Shown: piece by piece, positions 1 to 8,527 of the stretch
How the letters are laid out: each line of letters begins with the position of its first letter
Numbering within the stretch: the first letter of the stretch is position 1
DNA from: Pontiella sulfatireligans
Lineage (GTDB): Bacteria > Verrucomicrobiota > Kiritimatiellia > Kiritimatiellales > Pontiellaceae
Assembly (NCBI RefSeq): GCF_900890705.1
Contig: NZ_CAAHFH010000002.1
Coordinates: forward strand, 1,984,001-2,048,000
Direction: 5' to 3'
DNA: 64,000 nucleotides
Translations under genes and position numbers: made by a program
Notes under the pieces: model-generated
The model's input: the letters and a program-made list of their open reading frames with translations, nothing else
Told to the model about the DNA's origin: nothing
Database searches by the model: none

Positions 1-1020
1 ATCGGTGTGGATGTGATTTCGATCGAAGGCACAACCGACGACTCGACGGTGTTGGGCCTCGACTTCACTACCACCGATGAAGAAGGCGTTACCAAAGTGT
101 TCTTCCGCGTTGGTGCAGATGGTGATGTACCGGCCGATACCCGCCTGACCTCCGCGCCTGACGGGAATCCGGTCTATGTTTCGCCGTTCACGATGAATTC
201 GGGCTACGTCACTATTGACGGTACTGCACCGGTCTCCTCCCTGTTTATGGGTTTCCAGGATCAGGGCAGCGGTGATGTGGATGTATTTGATCCAGCGGTT
301 CTGACCCAGCAAGGTATCGTTTATATCACGATCGATGCAACCGACGAGCTCTCCGGACTGGCAGGCTCCACCTTGACTTTGGTGAATCAGGGTCCGGACG
401 CGAATATATTGTTGCCGACACTGACCTCCAGCCATACGGAGGGAGAGCTGGATGCCAGCTACAGCTGGGCATTGGTTGTGGACGCCGCGACGCCAAACGG
501 CATCTATGATGTCGAGCTGGTTGTTTCCGACCGCTCCGGTAACACAACCACCAACACGGCGACGATCGAGGTCAACAAGACTCAGGTCGCGCTGAACGTC
601 GAATTGACTGGGGCCATAGCGGGGACATTTTCCCGTGATGTGACCCTGGTCATGACCGATGCCGGCAGTGCCGTGATGGGAATCCGTGTTGAGACCCTGG
701 AATTCATCGGTGGTGTGGCCACGCTCTCGATGTTGCAGGTTCCGGCAGGGGTCGCGGCGATCAGTGCGGACACGGATTGGACGCTGCGCAGTAGGCAGAC
801 TTTGGTCTACGATGGCGACGGACAGACCTCGGCGGCCTTGGTGTTGACCGGTGGCGACCTCAACAACGACAACATTGTCGACATGCTCGACTTTGCCCGC
901 CTGCGCTACTTCTACAACTTGGAAACTCCCGAGGCCGATATTGATGGCGATGGTTGGGTAAACATGACCGATTACGGTTTGCTTCAGTACAACTGGTATC
1001 TGTCAGGTGATGCTGAGTAA
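1..1020 (+). CDS. Exported dockerin-bearing protein, 5' end outside window
   Basis: The reading frame is open to the left window edge, so only the C-terminal part (about 339 residues) is visible. The first 45 residues look like the tail of a cohesin-like beta-sandwich, followed by an Ig-like region containing TIDGTAPV and DRSGN. The last 55 residues form a type I dockerin-like pair of calcium loops (GDLNNDNIVDMLD and DIDGDGWVNMTDYG). The whole visible part aligns with the C-terminal half of the next gene, so the two are tandem paralogs. Dockerins normally bind cohesins to build extracellular complexes; that role here is inferred. The next gene starts 13 bases downstream, which suggests co-transcription. 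Confidence 0.8.
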   Translation: MGVDVISIEGTTDDSTVLGLDFTTTDEEGVTKVFFRVGADGDVPADTRLTSAPDGNPVYVSPFTMNSGYVTIDGTAPVSSLFMGFQDQGSGDVDVFDPAVLTQQGIVYITIDATDELSGLAGSTLTLVNQGPDANILLPTLTSSHTEGELDASYSWALVVDAATPNGIYDVELVVSDRSGNTTTNTATIEVNKTQVALNVELTGAIAGTFSRDVTLVMTDAGSAVMGIRVETLEFIGGVATLSMLQVPAGVAAISADTDWTLRSRQTLVYDGDGQTSAALVLTGGDLNNDNIVDMLDFARLRYFYNLETPEADIDGDGWVNMTDYGLLQYNWYLSGDAE

Positions 1021-1033
1021 GTTCGGGACATGA

Positions 1034-3628
1034 ATGAAGCATAGTGTATGGATAAGAAAGGCGGCACTGTTGCTCCCGCTCATCTGGGCGGGGTGGACAG
1101 TGTCGGCGGAGGCCAGCCTGCCGGAGTGCGATTGCGCAGCTCCGGCTGGTTGCTATTACGTGGACGGGTCATATACCCCATCCTCCGAAGGGTGGGGTGT
1201 TTCGCGCTTTTCATCGGTGGAGGATGCCGTCTTGGCCATGGTTGATGGAGGAACGATCCATGTTGCCTCTGGAATATTCACGATACCCCCGATGGAGGTG
1301 GAACAAGATATTGAAGTGGTTGGTGCAGGGGCTTCTTTTACCGTCTTCCAGCCCTTGGAACCGGTAACCTCGAACGGATGGTGGCGGGTACAGGGAGGTG
1401 GACTGACGCTTCGGGATTGCATGTTGTCGGTGGCCAGCAACCAGTGCGAGGCGGCGGCGGTGGCAATAAAGTCCGTAGGAATGTTTGGCATGCACCAATG
1501 TGCGCTGTCCTTGCCCGCCGGATGCCGGGCGATCAGCACGGAGCAATCGGTTGAGGCCGACCATAATCATTGGGGCGGCCCACTACCCGAATTTGGCCTG
1601 TTGATCGATACAAATCAGGTGTTCTTTGAACCTTGGTTCGAAGATTCCGCATTGACCAAGCTGGCGTTTTCGGATGGAATTGCTGATTTGAGAAGCAGCT
1701 TTGCGGTCTCTGGAGGTGAGACTCTGGGAGTTAATACTCTGATCTTGGACGAAGGGATCACGCTGGATGTCCAAGGCGGCTCATTGCGGATGGCGGAGCT
1801 GGCTATGGCCGCATCGGCCAGCATTGTGGTTACTGGCGGCGAAGTGGTTTTCCAAACCTCGGAAGGGGAAACAACGGTGGCCGGCTCGTTTACGCTGTAC
1901 GATTCGATGGGATCCATGTTCATCGAAAACGATACGGAGTTTTCCGGCGATACCTTGGCGCTGGTCTCGCACATCGTTGTGTCTGATGGCGTGACGCTTC
2001 GTGTTAGCGGTTCTTTGATTCTAGATGGATGCGCCGTTGACTGCGCTACCGAAGGCGGCTCATTCGATTTTGTGGTGGCCGATGGTGCGGATTTCAAGAT
2101 GTCCCGCACGCAAATGTCGGGGTGTGGCAACTTAGCGGTATCAAACGCTGTAATGGAAATTCAAAGTTGCGTTTTCCTCGATACGCCGGTGGACATTACG
2201 GCACAGGCGATCGGAGTTCGGTTTTTCCATAATGTGATGATGGACGGGGCGGTGCTTGTCGACTCGGGAGCGGGAACAGTAACAGAAGTCGACGAATGGG
2301 GGAATGTCGCAGATATTTCCACTGTGAAAAACATGTTTTCATTGGATATGTCGGATGAAAACCTTCCCGCTGGAAGAACCCTCGACGGGGAAGGATTGTT
2401 CATTCAGCCAGGCGATAATTTTGATCTCCTTCTGAATCTCTCAGGGTTGAACGTGCCCGTATCGGGTTGTGAGGCGTTGCTGGGCTATAACGGAAGCTTC
2501 TTCACGAACGGTATCTTGGAGCTTGTGGCGCCATGGGAATTCAATATCGCGGAGTCCTGGAGTTTTGAAGCGGGGGATCCGCTTTTCGGTGAGATTGATT
2601 CGGGAGTCGGTCTTGGCATGAGCGCTCCGCGCGAAGGCACGGTAGCGGATGGCGCCGTAGCACACGTCACCATGCAGGCGCAGGCCAAAGAGGGGGATAC
2701 CGTTTTCTATTTTCGTCCCCAAATCAATGAATTATGGGATACGCGGCTTGCATCCGATACCAATGGGATTTCTGGAACATATCTTGTCCCATTCACGATG
2801 AATAGCGAGGCTGTCACGGTGGACGGGACTCCCCCCTCGGTTCATGGCTTCGACGGATTCCAAGATCAGTACGGGGTATCGATGGATGTCTTTGATCCGT
2901 TAATCCAAACGTTGCAGGGCTCGGTGCTGATAACACTTGAAGCCAGCGATGCGTTGTCTGGATTGGTCGATCCAAATTTGGTCATACAGCAGCGGACCGA
3001 TCCGGAAATTCAACTCAGCCCCACGTTGCTTGCTACGTCCAATTGGGTAGTTGGTACGTTGTGGATATGGGCGTTGCCGGTTACACCGACGGTTCCTTCG
3101 GGGATATACGATGTGTTTGCTGTGGTTGCCGACCGTTCAGGCAATACCGTTACCAATGCCGCCACGCTGGATATCCGCACGGCGGAAATCGAAGTGAATA
3201 TTGATTTGCAGGTTACGACCGGGAATTCGTTTGAGGAGCCGGTTTCGTTGACCTTCCTTGACGTCAACTTTCAGGAGCTCCTCGTCGACGAGCGTTCTCT
3301 GGTGTTTACGGATGGCCAGGCCGCTGCGCTACTTCAGGATATTCCATTGGAGACCGCTTTTCTACGGGCGAAGGGAGCCACCAGCCTGTCGCGGGTGCAA
3401 CCCGTCTCGTTTGACGCCAATATGCAGGGCCTGGTCGATTTTTCAGGCGAAGCGGCGCTCCTGTGCGGAGATTTGAATGGAGACAACGCCATCAACATAT
3501 CGGATTACGGCATTGTAAGCTACTACTGGCTTTCGTCGGAACCGTTTGCCGATGTCAATCACGATGGGGCGGTTAATATAACCGATTATGGAATCATACA
3601 GTTTAATTGGCTTCAGCAAGGTGAATAA
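1034..3628 (+). CDS. Large exported protein: beta-helix-like, cohesin-like and dockerin-like domains
   Basis: This 864-residue protein starts with a signal peptide of about 27 residues (basic MKHSVWIRK then a hydrophobic stretch). Residues 45-330 look like a right-handed beta-helix of the DUF1565 kind (SSVEDAV, GGTIHVASG, VVGAGASFTV). Residues about 445-560 read as a cohesin-like beta-sandwich, about 570-760 as Ig-like, and 811-864 as a dockerin with loops DLNGDNAINISDYG and DVNHDGAVNITDYG. Cohesin and dockerin types in one chain could allow self-assembly, which is inference. The ATG has only a weak ribosome-binding site. It sits in a run of five closely spaced same-strand genes. The domain calls are by eye and the cohesin call is the least certain. 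Confidence 0.8.
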   Translation: MKHSVWIRKAALLLPLIWAGWTVSAEASLPECDCAAPAGCYYVDGSYTPSSEGWGVSRFSSVEDAVLAMVDGGTIHVASGIFTIPPMEVEQDIEVVGAGASFTVFQPLEPVTSNGWWRVQGGGLTLRDCMLSVASNQCEAAAVAIKSVGMFGMHQCALSLPAGCRAISTEQSVEADHNHWGGPLPEFGLLIDTNQVFFEPWFEDSALTKLAFSDGIADLRSSFAVSGGETLGVNTLILDEGITLDVQGGSLRMAELAMAASASIVVTGGEVVFQTSEGETTVAGSFTLYDSMGSMFIENDTEFSGDTLALVSHIVVSDGVTLRVSGSLILDGCAVDCATEGGSFDFVVADGADFKMSRTQMSGCGNLAVSNAVMEIQSCVFLDTPVDITAQAIGVRFFHNVMMDGAVLVDSGAGTVTEVDEWGNVADISTVKNMFSLDMSDENLPAGRTLDGEGLFIQPGDNFDLLLNLSGLNVPVSGCEALLGYNGSFFTNGILELVAPWEFNIAESWSFEAGDPLFGEIDSGVGLGMSAPREGTVADGAVAHVTMQAQAKEGDTVFYFRPQINELWDTRLASDTNGISGTYLVPFTMNSEAVTVDGTPPSVHGFDGFQDQYGVSMDVFDPLIQTLQGSVLITLEASDALSGLVDPNLVIQQRTDPEIQLSPTLLATSNWVVGTLWIWALPVTPTVPSGIYDVFAVVADRSGNTVTNAATLDIRTAEIEVNIDLQVTTGNSFEEPVSLTFLDVNFQELLVDERSLVFTDGQAAALLQDIPLETAFLRAKGATSLSRVQPVSFDANMQGLVDFSGEAALLCGDLNGDNAINISDYGIVSYYWLSSEPFADVNHDGAVNITDYGIIQFNWLQQGE

Positions 3629-3648
3629 TCGGAGCGTGGGAGATCGAG

Positions 3649-4326
3649 ATGAAAGCGTGGAAATATAGCGTGGTTATGCTGGCGGGACTTTTTGCTGGAG
3701 AAACCGGTTTCTCGGATTTATCGGTACCAAGCTGGGCGGGGAACGAAAATACTACATCGGTTGCTTATTCGTTTATAACGGATGTCAACCCGCCTGTTGC
3801 GGACGAAGTTTCGAATCCATACGGGGTTGTGCAGACCAGTCTTTTGCCGGGAACCGCTTCTGCCGGCTGGCACGATCCCGCCGTGCCGTGGGAGGTCACG
3901 CGTGCAGATGGCTCCGGAGCGTGGAATATCAATCCCGATGGTTATATTCGCACAGCGGTTCCCTTTTCGGATGAAAGCCTTGATTCTTATACCGTTGAGT
4001 TATGGATTGATGTGGTTGCCTTCGTCGATATCACAAAACTTCCCGAGATCAATGTGTCCGGAGGTACCGTGACCGATTTCAATATCGATGACTTTTTTGA
4101 ACAAGACGGCCTAAAAATCGGAGAGTGGCGACAGATGGTTTGGACCGGAACGATCGAGGTTGTTGGTTCGAACTCGCTGACGGTTGATATTGTCGGAGCC
4201 CCAACCTGGGGTTCTCAGATTGATCGCGTAGCCATTTATACCCAGGCCATTCCGGAGCCTGCCGTGCTTTCTTTAATTATCGTGTTTGCAGGCGCCGCAT
4301 TGGTAGGTCGCCGGTTGCTGTCTTAA
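3649..4326 (+). CDS. Exported PEP-CTERM protein
   Basis: The 225-residue product has an N-terminal signal peptide and ends in a PEP-CTERM sorting signal: IPEP at 201-204, a hydrophobic helix at about 206-219, and the basic tail GRRLLS. In PEP-CTERM systems the tail is recognised by an exosortase and the protein is processed at the envelope; the exosortase is not in this window. The body is beta-rich with no enzyme motif I recognise, and could be a small lectin-like or carbohydrate-binding fold. A GGGAG site precedes the ATG, and the gene lies 20 bases after the dockerin protein. Confidence 0.82.
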   Translation: MKAWKYSVVMLAGLFAGETGFSDLSVPSWAGNENTTSVAYSFITDVNPPVADEVSNPYGVVQTSLLPGTASAGWHDPAVPWEVTRADGSGAWNINPDGYIRTAVPFSDESLDSYTVELWIDVVAFVDITKLPEINVSGGTVTDFNIDDFFEQDGLKIGEWRQMVWTGTIEVVGSNSLTVDIVGAPTWGSQIDRVAIYTQAIPEPAVLSLIIVFAGAALVGRRLLS

Positions 4327-4338
4327 GGAGTAGCTCTG

Positions 4339-5265
4339 ATGTCCCGATTGATATCCATCCTGTGTTTTACCTATATCGTAGCCTCCACCTTTGCGGCCGA
4401 GGTGGGTGTCGTTGAAACATGGCCGGACACTTCGTTAAGGGGATGGATGCGGATCGATCAGTCGACCGGGGTTCTATCGGATCAAAATCTGGACGTGTCG
4501 GAAGGGGCCTTGCGGCTTTCTCCGACGGTAGATGCGGGGTCGCCGCTTAATCCCCGCTGGTCGTTTGTTGCGGATATCTCGGCCTCGGAAGGCTGGTTCA
4601 CGGGTTCCCTGTATGGTGTGGGGGCCGAAACGCTGGACTTGGATTTCCAGTCTTCCGTGTCGGTCACCTTAAAGATCCAGTTGGTGCATAACGCCATTTT
4701 CGGCGCCGTGTATAATGCCACAATGGCGGTTGATCCCGGAACGCACCCTTCCAGAATTTCCATGCCGCTTGATCTAAACCATTTCTCTCCGGATTTTTTC
4801 GGGAACGATGCCTTGTTCGAAACCATCATCCGTGCAACCGATCAAGTTTGGATCACCATGGAGTGGGATAAGAATGCTCCTTCGCCGATCTTCATGGTCG
4901 ACAACGTCGAGTTGAAGGGAGCGGGCGCAGGCTACGGTGCTTGGATCGATGGTTTTGGTCTAGTCATCCGGCAGCGGCTTCCTGGAACCGATGCGGATGA
5001 AGACGGGGACAGTAACGCCGCCGAGTTCATTGTGGATTCTCTTCCGGACGATCCCGCCAGTCGGTTCTCATTCGGCATGAATGGATCAGGGTTGGAGTGG
5101 GCCTCCTCATCCAACTGCAACTATACCGTTATGCGTTCAACCAATTTGACTAACCAGGCGTTTATTCCGTCAGATGCATTGTCAGGATCAGGGGCGGGAA
5201 TGTCATATCAGGATTCTGAATCCCTGCCGTGTGCTTTTTACAAAATTAGCGTGGAGCGGAAATAA
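4339..5265 (+). CDS. Exported protein with calcium-loop and shared C-terminal domain
   Basis: The 308-residue product has a signal peptide ending near TFAAEVG. A beta-rich body spans about 25-200. An acidic loop DADEDGDSNAAEF (about 217-229) resembles the TSP3/EF-hand-like spacer seen before the C-terminal domain of larger exported proteins in this window. The last 65 residues (YTVMRSTNLTN to FYKISVERK) match the common C-terminal module found in the proteins ending at 35205, 48209, 51923, 54922 and 61454. No catalytic motif was seen. An AAGGAG site precedes the ATG. The stop codon is immediately followed by the ATG of the next gene. Confidence 0.78.
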   Translation: MSRLISILCFTYIVASTFAAEVGVVETWPDTSLRGWMRIDQSTGVLSDQNLDVSEGALRLSPTVDAGSPLNPRWSFVADISASEGWFTGSLYGVGAETLDLDFQSSVSVTLKIQLVHNAIFGAVYNATMAVDPGTHPSRISMPLDLNHFSPDFFGNDALFETIIRATDQVWITMEWDKNAPSPIFMVDNVELKGAGAGYGAWIDGFGLVIRQRLPGTDADEDGDSNAAEFIVDSLPDDPASRFSFGMNGSGLEWASSSNCNYTVMRSTNLTNQAFIPSDALSGSGAGMSYQDSESLPCAFYKISVERK

Positions 5266-5574
5266 ATGGGGTCATTGATGTACAAGCAGCGGCCGTCCTA
5301 CCCGTCCTTGATCAGTGCGGCTGTAGTGCTGGTGCTCGGTGCGGTGCTTGTCTGCGATATATTGAAGCAAGTAGACGCTGGCGAGGCTGATGCTTCTTCA
5401 GCCATACTGACCGGTTGCCTCGCTTGCGGAATTTCCGGCTCGCTGGTTATTGCGGCATTTGCGCGCTACCAGTTTACGCATCTCTGGAGAAACCCCGATC
5501 CGGCGTTTGTCAAGAAACGAAAAGGATCGAGAGGCTGCATTGATCGGTGCTCCAAGGGGTTGAAAAAGGACTAA
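5266..5574 (+). CDS. Small two-helix membrane protein, paralog of the 43741-44019 gene
   Basis: The 102-residue protein has two hydrophobic segments (about 14-32 and 45-65) and a basic C-terminus. It matches the protein at 43741-44019: QRPSYPSLISA versus HRPILSALIAA, then GxxLIVAFxRYxFTHLW in both. The first ATG abuts the upstream stop; a second ATG at 5278 aligns better with the paralog and could be the true start. The last 20 residues diverge from the paralog and run into sequence resembling the non-coding DNA after it, so the C-terminus may be altered. Function unknown. Confidence 0.6.
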   Translation: MGSLMYKQRPSYPSLISAAVVLVLGAVLVCDILKQVDAGEADASSAILTGCLACGISGSLVIAAFARYQFTHLWRNPDPAFVKKRKGSRGCIDRCSKGLKKD

Positions 5575-5632
5575 AACAACCCCGGATGATCACTTCGTCC
5601 AACGGGAGCGTGTCGTTGCGGGACCTTTTTTA
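5572..5632 (-). pseudogene. Remnant of the 3' end of a nitroreductase gene
   Basis: On the minus strand this stretch encodes NDTLPLDEVIIRGCF, which matches the C-terminus of the intact nitroreductase at 44245-44847 (TKDMLPFDEVVIKDSF). The terminal stop is lost by a one-base difference. The DNA similarity to 44262-44325 continues to TTTAGGCC at about 5640 and then stops. In both places the remnant or gene follows a paralogous two-helix membrane protein gene, so the pair was duplicated as a unit and this copy decayed. Confidence 0.72.
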
Positions 5633-5645
5633 TTTAGGCCATGAA

Positions 5646-6121
5646 ATGAACAGTGAACATTGGAATCAGGTTTTTCACAACACATCGGATGAACAGCGGG
5701 GGGGCATGAAAGCGATTCGGCCAATACTCTCCGATTGCTAAATCGAATCCCGGCATGGGGAAACGCCACCATCTTTCTGCCGAGGGTTGGCACGTCGGCA
5801 TTGATCGGGTTCCTGCTTGATGCGGGGGCACAATGGTTCTCAACGACATCAGCCAAGAAGTCCTCAATCAGGTAAGGAGCGGACGAGCGGCCGCACCGCA
5901 TCCATCGAATGGATCTGCCGGGACATTGCCCGGCCTTTGGAAAAGACGCCTGTCCCTATTGATATTTGGACCGACCGCGCCGTGCGCCATCTCCTGACCG
6001 CGGAAGACGACAATGAAGGCTACTTCAAAAACCTGGTGACGAAGCTGAAGATGGGTGGCTATGCCCTGTTTGCCGAATTCCCGCCGCTTCCCGCTGCGCC
6101 GGGCTCGACCACACCTACATC
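5646..6121 (+). pseudogene. Frameshifted SAM-dependent methyltransferase, 5' part
   Basis: Reading through three frames recovers a class I methyltransferase: MNSEHWNQVFHNTSDEQ (from 5646), NATIFLPRVGTSALIGFLLD (about 5763-5823), VLNDISQEVLNQV, then ASIEWICRDI, PIDIWTDRAVRHLLT, GYFKN and GGYALFAEF (to about 6085), and finally RCAGLDHTYI. These are the SAM-binding loop, the WxDRAVxHFLT motif and the KxGGYxLFAEF motif of a small methyltransferase family. At least three frameshifts or stops are present. The IS66 element begins directly after 6121, and the last codons of the gene resume at 8477. The gene was probably already decaying or was released from selection by the insertion. Confidence 0.82.
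6114..6121. repeat. IS66 target-site duplication, left copy
   Basis: CCTACATC at 6114-6121 is repeated exactly at 8469-8476 on the other side of the IS66 element. Eight-base duplications are the known hallmark of IS66 transposition. Removing the element plus one copy restores the methyltransferase frame HTYINPRPYIYALF across the junction. Confidence 0.95.
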
Positions 6122-6143
6122 GTAAACGCCTCTTCTTTCACCC
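6122..6143 (+). repeat. IS66 left terminal inverted repeat
   Basis: It begins GTAAACGCCTC and ends TTTCACCC. It pairs with 8447-8468 at 17 of 22 positions. GTAAGCG-type ends are typical of the family. Confidence 0.93.
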
Positions 6144-6181
6144 CGTAGTCAGCTCCGGCAAAGCCTGATAATTTGTCAGGC

Positions 6182-6511
6182 ATGGATACGAATGAAAACA
6201 ATGTGTCGGGGCGGGCTTCCTATACGGAGGAAGAACGCCGGGAACTGATCGAGGAGTTTAATTCAGCGGGGCTGACCCAGGCGGCGTTTTGCCGGGAATG
6301 GAGCATCAACCCGAAAACGCTGGCCCGTTGGCTGCGAATTGAACGTCAGGAATCTGAGGTTGCTTTTTGCGAGGTGGAAGTTCAGCCCGGACCTCCTGAG
6401 ATAGATGAACTGAAGATCTTTCTGCCGAACGGGATTGAGGTTCAGCTTCCAATTCCGTCACTGAATGAACTCGGTATGGTTCTGCGGGAGGCTGCCGGAT
6501 GTTTGGATTAA
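6182..6511 (+). CDS. tnpA: IS66 TnpA, helix-turn-helix accessory protein
   Basis: The product of about 109 residues has the IS66 OrfA pattern: an N-terminal helix-turn-helix (EERRELIEEF, GLTQAAFCREWSINPKTLARW) and a C-terminal strand segment, LPNGIEVQLP, typical of the family. An upstream TTG at 6173 is possible, but the ATG at 6182 fits family starts better. It overlaps tnpB by 13 bases. Known IS66 elements need TnpA and TnpB together with TnpC for transposition; its biochemical role is unclear. Confidence 0.9.
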   Translation: MDTNENNVSGRASYTEEERRELIEEFNSAGLTQAAFCREWSINPKTLARWLRIERQESEVAFCEVEVQPGPPEIDELKIFLPNGIEVQLPIPSLNELGMVLREAAGCLD

Positions 6512-6846
6512 GTAATTCAATCCGGGTATTTCTGGCGGTTGAGCCGGTGGATCTGCGTAAGAGCTTCAACGGATTGCACTGTGTAGTGCAGGATAGGTTA
6601 AATGAAGATCCGTGTTCGGGCACATTGTTTGTGTTTACGAACCGACGGAAAAACCGGATCAAGACGCTGTACTGGGATGGTACCGGCATGTGGGTTGCTA
6701 TCAAGCGGCTTGAAAAGGGCTGTTTCAGTTGGCCTCATGGCGTTGGCGCAGATGAAAAGCCTAGTCTTGCTCCGGAAGGGCTGGCCCTGCTGCTCGATGG
6801 AGTTGATCTAAAACAAGGCTCGCTCAAACCTTGGTATCAGCGCTGA
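6499..6846 (+). CDS. tnpB: IS66 TnpB
   Basis: The 115-residue product matches IS66 Orf2 from end to end: VFLAVEPVDLRKSFNGL, GTLFVFTNRRKNRIKTLYWD, and the GLALLLDGVDL segment. The length is normal for the family. It starts within the 3' end of tnpA, consistent with translational coupling. It is required for transposition in studied IS66 members, with unknown biochemistry. Confidence 0.93.
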   Translation: MFGLSNSIRVFLAVEPVDLRKSFNGLHCVVQDRLNEDPCSGTLFVFTNRRKNRIKTLYWDGTGMWVAIKRLEKGCFSWPHGVGADEKPSLAPEGLALLLDGVDLKQGSLKPWYQR

Positions 6847-6901
6847 TTTTTTTTGCATTTTCCATCAGGTTGGTGCCGCATTTTCAACGTGTTTTGGTAT
6901 A

Positions 6902-8434
6902 ATGTACGGCATGAATTTTAACCGGGAAAATTTTGATCTGATGGTAAAGGAGCGGACGTCTCTGAATGCCGAAAACACTCAGCTCAAAACCGAAGTTAAA
7001 CTGCTTAATGAGAAAGTTCAGTATCTGCTGAAAAAACTGTTCGGGCGCAGTTCCGAAAAGTTAAGCCCGGATCAGATGGAACTACTGCTCGATGAACTGC
7101 AGGAAGCCCAAGAGGCTCTGGAAATAGCGGAAGAGGCCGAACAGGATGATTCAGAGCCGGTTGAGTCCCGTCGAGGAAAGCGCAAGCCGCTCAAGGAACG
7201 GGTCCCGGAAGACCTGCCGGTTGAGCAGGTGATCATCATTCCCGATGAGGTTCAGGGAAATCCTGGTCGCTATAAAAAAATCGGGGAGGAAAAAGTACGG
7301 GAGCTCGACGTTGTTCCGACCCGGTATTTTATCCGTGAAATCATTCGAGAAAAGTTTATTGAGATTGATAACCGTGAAGTGCCGCCGCTGATCGCACCAG
7401 CTCCGGCAAGACTGATTCCAAACAGCTATGCTTCTGCCGGTCTGCTCCTACAGATCATTCTGAGCAAATATTGCGACCATCTTCCGCTCTACCGTCAGGA
7501 ACAGGTTTTAAAATACCGCCACGGCATCGAAATCAGCCGCAAAACCATGGGCAACTGGATGTATCTTATCGCCGACTGGTTAACGTTGATCTACGAAGCA
7601 CTGAGAAATGAAATCCGGCAAAGTGAGTATATTCAGGCCGACGAAACTTTTATCAAATACCAAGACCCGAAAAAGGACCATTGTCCCAATGGATACCTAT
7701 GGGCCTATCACAGTCCAGGCGTTGGAGTGCTCTTTGAATGGTTTCCGAGTCGTGCTGCATCATGTCTTGATTCGATGCTGACAGATTACGCCGGTCTTCT
7801 GCAAAGCGATGGATACGGTTCTTATCCGTCATGGCTGAACGACCCGGCTCATGAACAGGAAAAGGGAAATATTATTCATGCCTGCTGCTGGGCACATGCC
7901 CGGCGTAAATTTCATGAGGCCGGGGATTCAATCAGCCGGAAAATTATCAAACTCATTGCGAAGCTCTATCGCAACGAAACCACGTTGCGCAAACAACCGG
8001 AGCTCGACCGGGCAACCTATCGGCAGGAACACTCTGCTCCAGTGCTTAATGAAATAAAAACCATTCTGGATCGTGAACAGAAAAAACAACTGCCCAAAAG
8101 CAAGCTCGGAGAAGCTATCAGCTATACCCTCAAACGCTGGGACAGCCTGAACCTGTTTCTTGAGCACGGGAAGCTGGAAATCGACAATAACCTTGTCGAA
8201 AATGCCATCAGGCCCACGGCCATCGGCAAGAAAAACTTCCTCTTCTTCGGCAGCCCCCGATCCGGTCAGGATAGCGCCATCATATACAGTCTCATCGAAA
8301 CCTGCCGAAAACTCGACATCAACCCCGCCGACTATTTGCGGGATGTGCTCGAAGCCCTTCCAACCATGGGACAGAACGAAGCTGCCAGCTGGACTCCGGC
8401 TCAATGGAACTCATCCCGCGCACAGTCAGCATAA
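6902..8434 (+). CDS. tnpC: IS66 TnpC, DDE transposase
   Basis: The 510-residue product is a full-length IS66 transposase. Residues 10-60 form a leucine-rich coiled coil leading to LLKKLFGRSSEKL. The catalytic region carries the acidic residues in YIQADET and LQSDGYGSY, and the final glutamate in EIDNNLVENAIRP. The C-terminus has the family's PADYLRDVL segment. The start at 6902 or an ATG at 6911 are both possible. The frame is intact. Confidence 0.95.
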   Translation: MYGMNFNRENFDLMVKERTSLNAENTQLKTEVKLLNEKVQYLLKKLFGRSSEKLSPDQMELLLDELQEAQEALEIAEEAEQDDSEPVESRRGKRKPLKERVPEDLPVEQVIIIPDEVQGNPGRYKKIGEEKVRELDVVPTRYFIREIIREKFIEIDNREVPPLIAPAPARLIPNSYASAGLLLQIILSKYCDHLPLYRQEQVLKYRHGIEISRKTMGNWMYLIADWLTLIYEALRNEIRQSEYIQADETFIKYQDPKKDHCPNGYLWAYHSPGVGVLFEWFPSRAASCLDSMLTDYAGLLQSDGYGSYPSWLNDPAHEQEKGNIIHACCWAHARRKFHEAGDSISRKIIKLIAKLYRNETTLRKQPELDRATYRQEHSAPVLNEIKTILDREQKKQLPKSKLGEAISYTLKRWDSLNLFLEHGKLEIDNNLVENAIRPTAIGKKNFLFFGSPRSGQDSAIIYSLIETCRKLDINPADYLRDVLEALPTMGQNEAASWTPAQWNSSRAQSA

Positions 8435-8446
8435 ATGCTGTCAAGT

Positions 8447-8468
8447 GGGTGAACGAACAGACGCATAC
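8447..8468 (-). repeat. IS66 right terminal inverted repeat
   Basis: Read on the minus strand it begins GTATGCG and ends TTCACCC, pairing with 6122-6143. It is followed directly by the second CCTACATC target copy at 8469-8476. Confidence 0.93.
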
Positions 8469-8521
8469 CCTACATCAATCCGCGCCCCTACATTTACGCG
8501 CTATTCAAGCGCTTGGCTTGA
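8469..8521 (+). pseudogene. Methyltransferase pseudogene, 3' end after IS66
   Basis: After the duplicated target site the frame continues NPRPYIYALFKRLA and stops with TGA at 8519-8521. RPYIYAL is the usual C-terminus of the methyltransferase family found at 5646-6121. Excising the IS66 joins HTYI to NPRPYIYALF in one frame, which proves the insertion point. Confidence 0.82.
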
Positions 8522-8527
8522 CGTCAG

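Larger units (their letters stand above)
6122..8468 (+). mobile_element. IS66-family insertion sequence, complete
   Basis: This 2,347-bp element carries tnpA, tnpB and tnpC in the usual order. It is bounded by terminal inverted repeats GTAAACG...CACCC (6122-6143) and its partner at 8447-8468, which match at 17 of 22 positions. A perfect 8-bp duplication flanks it. All three frames are open, so the element may still be active. It inserted near the 3' end of a methyltransferase gene. Confidence 0.96.
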
